Below, piece after piece: positions 56,356 to 64,000 of a DNA stretch of 64,000 nt. The translations under genes were made by a program, and so were the position numbers. Position 1 is the first letter of the stretch, and every line of letters starts with the position of its first letter. The notes below the pieces were generated by a model, which saw only the letters and a list, made by a program, of their open reading frames with translations, searched no databases and was not told where the DNA came from. This DNA is from Forficula auricularia (lineage: Eukaryota; Arthropoda; Insecta; Dermaptera; Forficulidae): NCBI GenBank assembly GCA_024734495.1, contig JALMQS010000883.1:124001-188000 (forward strand), written 5' to 3'.

Positions 56356-57424
56356 TCGATTTCCATCCATCTCAGGACTGTGGAATTTAAGTCACAAGAT
56401 CTAATTTTTGACTCCTACACTCACTCACACAAAGCAGTATCCATTTGGGGCGAAGGTCCATCTAATGTTAAATTTGAAATATAACAAAAATGATGCTGTA
56501 TTCGATGAAATTTGCAAAAAAAAAAGCAAATATTAAAATAAAATTTCAAAAAATGAAGAGTATTTTTTGGACAGCATTCACTGGTTGAAAAGTTGCCTAC
56601 CGCCATTGATAGATATACATGTAAGTATGTATAATTTATATGTTTATTTACATCAAGAAGATGCCAAACTCAGTGATTTCACCTTATAATTTTAATTGAA
56701 TAAATATTTATATATTTTAATCTCCCCTTATACTAATGAAGGACGAAGGGGAAGAAATTATTTAATATCGCTAATAAAAATATATTAAGAGCTCTGTTAA
56801 AATTTACAGGTTATGCTTAAATTTTCTGAAATTAAAAACTTCTAAATGGGGTTATTGAAACCAGAATGAATAGAACTATCAGGGCGATTTCTCTTAAGAA
56901 CATTGCCACTACAGGCAGAAGATAACTAACAATTTCTAAAAGAAAATATATTTAAATTGACATTAGAAGTAATAAAAAATGTTTCTCTCATCTTGAGTAT
57001 GTAATTAAATCTAAAGAAATTAATTAAAATCTTTTTCAAGTCAATTAATTAATATTCTTGTGGAAAGTCAAATAGAAAATAGGGAGAAGGGTCAGGAGGA
57101 TGGTGGTAAGCAAATGAAGCCAGAGATGACGGAGAAAGCTGGCTGACTGATGGAATAAGCCGCAGGCGTAGCCAACAAACCACCAAACCAAACACCGTGT
57201 TTTTGTAAACTTAAATGAAAAAGAAATAAAAAGAAGATGGCAAAATAATTGATCCTTGTTTTAAAACGGAAAAAGTCAGATTTCGCCTGTTTTAGGACAA
57301 AACAAAATCAAATCAAAAAGAAATAGAGCCACTTTTATAAAAAATGTGGCTTGACTTAAGTAAGTTCATTAAAACAATTCATTCAACAATCATTTAAAGT
57401 CAATTAGAATAAAAAGTGAAACTT
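56356..57424. other. Non-coding stretch, partly mixed composition
   Basis: 57060-57220 is GC-richer and complex (ggaggatggtggtaagcaaa, aagccgcaggcgtagccaac). No gene or transposon mark is recognised. Confidence 0.4.
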
Positions 57425-57512
57425 TATCAAAACTTGTAGTCTAGTTGATAATATACTCTTGGGCTATACAAGCGGAATCCCAGGTTCGTACACTGGCGGG
57501 CGTTAAATTTCT
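57425..57512 (+). repeat. tRNA-like SINE head
   Basis: gtagtctagttgataatata (A-box-like) and cccaggttcgtacactgg (B-box-like) are 45 bases apart, followed by a ttctttctttc tract. No closing acceptor stem is seen, so a SINE-like sequence is more likely than a tRNA gene. Confidence 0.55.
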
Positions 57513-57689
57513 TTCTTTCTTTTTTTCAAAAATAATACCTAAAGTAATTTCTAGATTTGTAGAAATACAACTCAAAATTATTTAATAAATTATTTGACTT
57601 GCGCGGTTCATTTATTCATTTACTTAATACCCTTTGTACCTACATGGTGGCTCAAAATGAACGTTGTGGTTTGAAAATAATAAAAAATT

Positions 57690-57755
57690 GTATTTAAGCT
57701 ATTATAAATCATTTTATTTAAGCTATAATAAATATTTTATTTAAGCTATAAAACA
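57690..57755. repeat. Short tandem repeat, 23-24 bp unit, three copies
   Basis: atttaagctat begins units at about 57692, 57716 and 57739. Confidence 0.8.
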
Positions 57756-58454
57756 TATTTTTATTTTTTATAGTAGGTATATTAATGTGAATATTTTTTG
57801 TTTAATTATGAGAAATTTTATCTCTCAAATGGTATGTGTGTAAGTGCAGAAGCCTACTGAAAAGTAAAAAATTTCATACCCTTATATACCTACAATTTGT
57901 AGTGAATTAAGTACTAAGTAACTAGAGCGAGATAGTAGACCATGGTATGAGAATTGGAACCCGCATGCACATAACTGCCGCACAGAGGTTGTCTAAGTAA
58001 CTAAATAAGTAAGTAACAATAAAGTATGATTTAGTAATAGCATGTAGCTACTGTACATGTGTCCCAAGTGCTTCGGGGTAAATCCATTCGTTGTGTCACA
58101 TCAAACCACAAACTGTTGGGCAGCAATTTTATTATAAAAGTTGAGCAAGTAATAAGAAAAGTAATTCTAGTTAAGAATTTTCGCCAGGTTCATTTTTCAG
58201 AGCTTTCATTTCAGAGTTGAGACGTTAAAAATTGGGGATGAAAACGTATGGTACTCCTTATATTAATTATTATTATGAAATTCCAAACATAATTAATTCT
58301 GGATTATTGATTGAACGTCTGAGTTAAATTAAATTAGAATAGTTGCTAATTTTAGATATGAAATGCTATATAATTATGTTACCATATTAGGATAGAGACC
58401 TAGGAACTATTGGTAGGAATATATAGGTACATGTCTCTTAAACAAACTATCCTC
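57756..58454. other. AT-rich non-coding stretch
   Basis: 57950-58000 has a minus-strand gcgggttccaattctc that is faintly B-box-like; otherwise nothing. Confidence 0.45.
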
Positions 58455-59448
58455 CAGAGCACGCATGTCAAACTCATGTGATATTACGGGCTACATGATC
58501 TATTTTGTATTAAGTTGGGGGCCGCATGTTTTCAATGTTCAAAAAATTAATCAAATCCGATTTTTAGAATGATTATCTTATGTATTTTGTATTTTTAGAC
58601 TCAATGTCAAGCTCAATATATTTTTTATACATCAATAGATCATTTATATTTCATGTTATTTTTTAAACTTAAACTAGAAATATTTTATATTTTTTCTAAA
58701 AACAAAAATAAAAGTTATAATAAGAAATAGACAAAATCACAGTTAGTTTTTAGAAGATTTTTGACATCGGTGTTCACAAATCATGTCATCAAAATTTGGT
58801 TGAATATATTGATCTGATGCAATTTTTAAAATTGATGGTAAATGTTGATCGGTTAATCTTGACCTTTCTGAATTTTTGTTATTTTTCATTAAAGAAAATA
58901 ATTGCTCGCATAAATAAAGTGCTTCCGTGCATAGCCAGTATGCGCGTAGCAAACGATAACATTTTAGGAAACGATCTACAGATAAATATGTATAAAAATT
59001 TGGAATTCCAACTTGCATACATTTTTGCTTAAGCAAAGAATCAAACATTGTATTTCATTCAATTCCATTTCTAAATTTTCACCAAACAATTTCAATATCG
59101 ATAAATAGAGGTGAAGTAAAAAGACAAAATTGTAATTCACACCTTTTAAAATCATAAAATATTGGATCGAATTCTGTTTTGATATTAACTAAGTAGGGGG
59201 AGGTTGGTTATTAATCGAATAATCTCTTTATAATTAATATTACTGAAAAATGAATTACAGAGATGAAATGACAAAAACTTTGAAAATTCAAGTCAATACA
59301 ATCAAGTTAATATATTAATCTATTCTTCACAATATAAATAAAATTTACTTTAAAATAATTAATTAATATTTTTTCAAAAATCTTTAAAGTCTCGGCAGGC
59401 CGCAACTTATGTACTGACGGGCCCCGCGTGTTTGACATGCCTGCTCTA
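58455..59448 (-). mobile_element. hAT transposon relic (about 1 kb)
   Basis: The left end cagagcacgcatgtcaaact and the complement of the right end, tagagcaggcatgtcaaac, form a TIR of about 19 bp. Subterminal sequences hold ggggccgcatg and aggccgcaacttatgtactg with gacgggcc. These are typical of the 'catgtcaaactcgcggcc' hAT group in animals. The inside carries a transposase C-terminus on the minus strand. No clear 8-bp duplication remains. Confidence 0.8.
58743..59165 (-). pseudogene. hAT transposase C-terminal fragment
   Basis: The minus-strand frame has YLCEQLFSLMKNNKNSERSR, LTDQHLPSILKIA and DDMICEHRCQKSSKN. This fits the hAT dimerisation domain (CEQLFSxMxxNKxxxRSRLTDxHLxxILKIA) of transposases related to GTF2IRD2/FAM200-like proteins. 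Upstream in the same reading direction are KQKCMQVGIPNFYTYLSVDR and, after frameshifts near 59050-59110, DFKRCELQFCLFTSPLFIDI. The N-terminal BED finger and DDE residues are missing. It is internally deleted and dead. Confidence 0.8.
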
Positions 59449-60517
59449 GAGATTCCATAGAATGATCCAATGAGTCAGTAAATCTTTTGGTAACTTCTGG
59501 AGGGCATTCCGCTGGATTTCTTCCCGCTTGTCATTTTAATCCCGTAATCAATTCGTTAAAGAAACATTTAGTAAAATAAAATGTCTATAAAAATAAATAA
59601 TAATAATATAATTTTGGAATTGGTAAATTTTACAATCATTATATTTAAAGAACGTTCAACAAATTACGTAGCTGGCACCCCAAAATCCTTAATCGAAAAT
59701 ATTTCACTTTACTCTTATGATTTGCAGAAAATTTAAAAAAATAAAATAATATAATTTATGTGTGAAAAAAATAATAGTGTTAAATTTCATGTCTCACGGT
59801 TGCAGTATTCGAAATTATGAATTAAGGGTAGGCACTTACTACGATTTCTCCTTTAAAGAAAAAAATAAAATAAAAACTAGAGAAATATGGTTACCATTTC
59901 CTGAGGGAAGAATAAATGAGCGAATGATAATTCTCTGTCTCTTTCTCTTCTAGGGTCTTGTCTTTTGGGTTTAATTAAAACTTTAAATCTTATAAAATAA
60001 TTTCTTAAAAGTAGATGGAAGCCAGAGAAAGACAGAGAGAGAATCCAACTCGGATATAACGAAGAGTAAACGAGTTAACAGACAAATTTATGCTTGTAAA
60101 GAAGAGATTTAGACGAAAAGAAAAGATTTGTTCTTTTGTAACAAGTTTATGAAAGAAAGATTACATCGCAAGTAGAAAATTTCACTTACAAATTAGTCAG
60201 TGGACGGAAATGCTTGTATTTCAATAAGTAAGCAAATCACGGAGCTAAATATATTAAGCGAAGTATTTTAAGACCCCAAAATAAGATTAGATTAAAAAAA
60301 AGTTAAAAAGGATGTAGAAATGGCAATCAAAAATTTTCAAACTACTTAATATTTTTGTTTTTTCAGATTTTGTCATTCGAGAAAAATGGATATCGGGAAA
60401 AAAATTATGGGACAGATAAGACACCTGTGATTAAATTGCTGTATATATTTTATATTACTACCAACTAAATAAGTTAACCATGATTTTGCAGCAATTTAAA
60501 GTTAAATCTAAATAACG
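59449..60517. other. AT-rich non-coding stretch
   Basis: 59920-60080 has purine-rich runs (gagaaagacagagagagaat). No gene. Confidence 0.45.
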
Positions 60518-61379
60518 CGGCCAAGTGGGGTCGAATCACATAGAAAAGAATGGAATAGAATTTTTATTAAAAAAGAATTAAAAATAGATTAATAGGTAGG
60601 TTTATATTTGTGAAACCTACCTAGTAATCTAATTTTTAAATTTATTAAATATGTTTCATCTTGAACCTACACCATACCCACTACAAATCATTTTTATTAA
60701 TACTCAGAGAATGGAAGGCATCCTGAAGGTTCAGTATCTTCAAACTTATAGCTCACAATATATTAGAATGGACCTTAAAAGTCGAAAAAATTTCAGTTAC
60801 ACCGGTGTTAAATTAATTTTGATTTGTTCAACTTATCCGACCCATTAAAAAGAATTTTAACAGGCGGCTGTAAAATGTTTAGTCGAATTAAAATGGATAA
60901 CAAATAAAATCGATCCCCAAGTTATGTTAGCATATACAAAGGGTTATAAAGGAACGAATTACTTTGTTCTGATGCATAAAACAAAGAAATAAAATTATTT
61001 TGAGAAATTTGAGCAATACATATTCTTAGTTGACTTAAAAATGGCCAGAGTAGAAAATTTTCAAAAACGTTTTACAGGCAGGTGTTATTATTATTTTTGA
61101 GGGCTTGAATAATCCTATAGGATAGCTTAAGCGTTGCCTTTCCTGTCAAATCGGTTGCATAACTTCAAGGGGTATTCGTATTTTGCTTGGAGTTATAAAA
61201 TCTGCGAGGGAAATTAATGATAAAATATTTATTTTTCTTCTTCTTAAGTCAGCGACTAGAACTATATATTAGCGTTAGTTATTAATGTATTTATTTATTC
61301 GTTATTAAAAAAATATATAGCTTTTACGGGAATAACTTAGTGTCAGAGCAACTTTCCCATTTAATTTAATAAAATATTA
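60518..61379. other. AT-rich stretch with a weak repeat start
   Basis: aacgcggccaagtggggtcg at 60515-60535 resembles the left end of the repeat at 2961 and 30812; the rest does not match. The 65-codon frame at 60651 is unsupported. Confidence 0.4.
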
Positions 61380-61435
61380 ATATTTAATTCGACGAGAGTA
61401 GCAGAGTTGTCTATTTTTTAAGAAAAAATCAAAGA
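61380..61435 (+). repeat. Repeat R, partial copy
   Basis: cgacgagagtagcagagttg matches the start of 41636 and 43128. Confidence 0.5.
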
Positions 61436-61462
61436 TGGGTGTCCTCTAGTAAAAATATAATA

Positions 61463-61550
61463 TATATTATATTATTTATGGGATCCTCCATAAGCAAGTT
61501 CTTAGAAATCAGAGACTTAGGTTCGATTTTCGGTCATGCGTCAGGGTTAT
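61463..61550 (+). repeat. tRNA-like sequence
   Basis: gagacttaggttcgattttc has a B-box-like core, with gatcctccataagcaagttc upstream. It does not fold as a clear tRNA. Confidence 0.35.
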
Positions 61551-62744
61551 TTTTATTCAAAACAATCTGCTGAGCGGTTCGGAACTTCTTTAAAGTTTGG
61601 AACTACTGAATTAGATATATCAATAGTTATCAATCCATGAAATCAAGAATATAATAAAATTTAATTAGTAGATATGAAAAATTGATTTGACTTTTATAAA
61701 AAATACTATCTCTTTTCTACAAATCAAAATATTTTATTTTTGTATTTTAGAGCTATCATACTTTTTATAAAACAACTGTATATTTTTGAAAATAAAATAA
61801 AAATAAAAAAACTGTATGGTTTGCCAAATTGAATATTTGGAATATATCCAAATTGAGTGAAAAATTAGCCAACTAATATTTGCGATCAATTTTCTTCGAT
61901 GCCATCATCAAGAGAGAGAATAAATAAATAAATAAATAAATAAATAAAGATTGAAATGTTATTCTCATCGAAGTCAAAAAAAATCACATCTTCTTTGTTA
62001 AAATCGAGAGATAGAATGAGGTGATTGATCGATCGTTTCGACTTCATTAAAGATAAAAAGATATTTAAATAAATATCCTTTTTGTTTTGTTTGTTTGTTT
62101 GTTTTTGTTTCAAGGGTGGAAAAAAGAAGGAAGCTAGGAGAGGGGGAATTGAGTGGATGAGAAACTAAGATGAAAAATGATTTATATTAGTTGGAAACGA
62201 AACAATAAAAGAAAAAGAAAAAAGAAAATGAGGAGACAGAAAAGAGGAAAAATATGATATCAACAACAAGCAATATAATATATTCATATATATATATATA
62301 TATGTTTTATATTTATTGGAAGGAAATATGAAAGAAAATAAATTTCATCTATTCCGAGGAGAATATTTAATTTAAAAGAAGAAACAAAATACTCATGATT
62401 TAGTATTCCATGTTTTTTAGTTCTCTTATGATTTATCATAGCAACACCATTACAATTATACGTATCTGGATTGTTTACATTCGGTTAAATTAGCAAAAAT
62501 CTTTGAATGCTAGTTAAATAGTATAGACGTTAGATATGTGTAGAACAGTCAGTTTGAGTAAAAAAAAAAATAACTACATCTCCTAGTTTAAGATGATCGC
62601 CAGCTAGTTCTAACTAGAAAGTCAAACTATTCCCTAAATAACTTTTCGGTTGTTTTTGTAGTTATTCCAGTGATTCCTAACCTATAAGGATAATTACCTC
62701 GGCGTGAATATAATAGCTATTTGAAGTGGGTAATCAGTCTAATT
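61551..62744. other. AT-rich stretch with microsatellites
   Basis: (AAAT)n at 61920-61948, (GTTT)n at 62085-62107 and (TA)n at 62287-62302. A tcgatgccatcatcaag core at 61898-61914 (minus) is a possible relic of the foldback family. No gene. Confidence 0.5.
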
Positions 62745-63132
62745 CAGTAGTTCTTAACCTTAAGCCGCGGCCCAAAGTTAAGAAATATGGCCTATAGCGA
62801 CCCCCTATAAAATATAATTTTTTTTAATTATTACCTTTTTTAGACCATACTTAAGCAATTTTCTTCAATTTTACAATGATGACTTTTTTTAATTTATTTT
62901 TATTTTAAATTATGATAACCAAAGGTACTTTCTCATCCAAGAAAACTTTAATCAAAAAGCACTTGTTTTTCATATTTCCACTTTTAATAGAATTGAATGA
63001 TTCAAAATATATTTTTCAACTTATTGAAAATAAATATAGTAGGTAAAATATTTGATTAACGACTCTGCGCGACCCAAAGAATATGTTTCGCGACCCAATT
63101 TCAGGTTGCGGCCCATAGGTTAAGAATCACTG
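62745..63132. mobile_element. hAT MITE (388 bp), cagtggttcttaacc group
   Basis: The left end cagtagttcttaaccttaag and right complement cagtgattcttaacctatgg form the TIR. Subterminal gccgcggcccaaag and cgcgacccaatttcaggttg are typical of this hAT group. The ctaatt on both sides may be what is left of an 8-bp duplication. No coding frame. Confidence 0.8.
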
Positions 63133-64000
63133 CTAATTAATAGAGTAGCGCAGAAAAAATTTCTAGTTCTCAAAATTTATTTGTTTTTATTGTTTTAGGT
63201 TTAGCAAATTTTCATATTTAAATAGTAATTAACATCAAAGTTCTTCTTTAAAAAAATTTAAATTGAAAGGACAGTGAAATTTTTAGTAGAAAAATAAATG
63301 GTAAACAGTCAATAATTCTAATAACTTTATTCTTATATTTTTTAACAAGGGCTAAAGACACATGGCTTGCTTCATGTTCATAGGGAAGACAAAACTGAAA
63401 AAGCTAGGAAACACTGCTCTATTCAAACTCCATATCTTTGCATTTTGGCTATTTTTTGTGAACATATTATCCTATTACTTTAACATAGTTAGTACTTATG
63501 TTAATGGCATGATAGTGTTCCATTAAAAGGTTCTAATCTATAGTTTTCTTTGGAAAAATAAGTTATGAATCTCAGTATTGAATGCAAAGCAGTCTACGGA
63601 TAAATAAAAAGATGATTCCCAACAAAAGAGAATCTATCGGAAAGTTTTCTTTTAACAACTTTTGAACAGAAGTTTCGCAGTATCTTTATCATCTTGCCTT
63701 TTAAAATAATAGACAGTGTTCTATAAAATAATGTGAGATGTTAGGATAAGGTAAAGTCCTCATTTGCTTTGCTTCTAAGAAGTACTGAATCGAATTCCAT
63801 TGTTTCTTTAAAGAAAAGCACAGCAAAAGGTGGAGATATTTATTTCTCGGGTTGTCTTTTCTTCAATCCCCTTAATTATCTATTCTTTTAATTTTCAACA
63901 TTCTTAATATCAAATTTCAAATGATTGTGATGTTTTTTGTCTCCTGTCCAAGTTTCACACATAAATAACAAGATATATATTAAGTTTTCAGCAAGAGCTT
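63133..64000. other. AT-rich non-coding stretch
   Basis: No supported feature. A weak gatgataaagatactgcgaaa core (63670-63695, minus strand) resembles the foldback motif. Confidence 0.45.

Noticed and set aside
57425..57512. A functional tRNA gene
   Set aside because: Box A and box B are visible, but acceptor and anticodon stems do not form.
61886..62113. 75-codon minus-strand frame
   Set aside because: It is made largely from AAAT and GTTT microsatellites.

Overview
This 64 kb window reads as AT-rich, non-coding DNA from an animal genome, most likely an arthropod. The signs are very low GC, no open frame longer than about 134 codons, no recognisable host gene exon, and a dense mixture of DNA transposons (hAT, Tc1/mariner-like, PIF/Harbinger-like, TTAA-flanked), non-LTR retrotransposon debris, tRNA-derived SINE-like sequences and many foldback (inverted-repeat) elements. 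Insect and copepod origins are both possible; the sequence alone does not decide. The window is either intergenic or lies inside a very long intron. The only protein-coding traces are transposon relics: a Jockey/CR1-type reverse-transcriptase fragment (about 12.0-12.7 kb), a second LINE C-terminal tail (44.8-45.1 kb), two copies of a helix-turn-helix (DUF4817-like) transposase N-terminus inside long-TIR elements (7.2-8.5 kb and 46.6-47.9 kb), and a hAT transposase C-terminus (58.7-59.2 kb).

Layout. 0-6 kb: two foldbacks (1594-1836, 4619-4934) and pieces of dispersed repeats. 7.2-8.5 kb: long-TIR element, copy 1. 8.8-13.4 kb: small hairpin elements, a 150-bp MITE, and a LINE fragment split by a hAT MITE with a perfect 8-bp target duplication. 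14.5-17 kb: a 110-bp tandem array, a 615-bp TA-flanked element and a Harbinger-type MITE. 18-25 kb: a foldback, a large inverted repeat with tRNA-like cores, repeat Y copy 1 and a 629-bp TA-flanked element. 26-36 kb: TTAA element A, a repeat-poor mixed-composition stretch, foldbacks at 27.6 and 35.0 kb, and a C-rich island. 37-46 kb: sparse, with SINE-like copies, TTAA element B and a LINE tail. 46.6-47.9 kb: long-TIR element, copy 2. 49.7-53.3 kb: a 566-bp foldback element, a second insertion with a visible empty site in a paralogous repeat, and a 278-bp tandem duplication. 53.3-56.4 kb: a G-quadruplex-prone stretch and an X-Y-X repeat arrangement. 58.4-59.5 kb: hAT relic. 62.7-63.1 kb: hAT MITE.

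The most interesting theme is a family of foldback elements whose arms carry a hammerhead-ribozyme-like layout: stem I, CTGANGA, hairpin (stem II), GAAAC-GT-H, stem I. In several copies stem I is kept by pairing although its sequence differs between subfamilies (for example AAACC/GGTTT against GGGCCA/TGGCCC). The 35 kb copy has a textbook core without the extra base seen in the others. Two members have an asymmetric 35-45 bp tail outside the inverted repeat and are flanked by direct repeats (14 bp and 8 bp), one of them supported by a paralogous empty site. This suggests mobile, possibly Penelope-like or retrozyme-like, non-autonomous elements. The ribozyme reading is inference from sequence layout and has not been shown experimentally.
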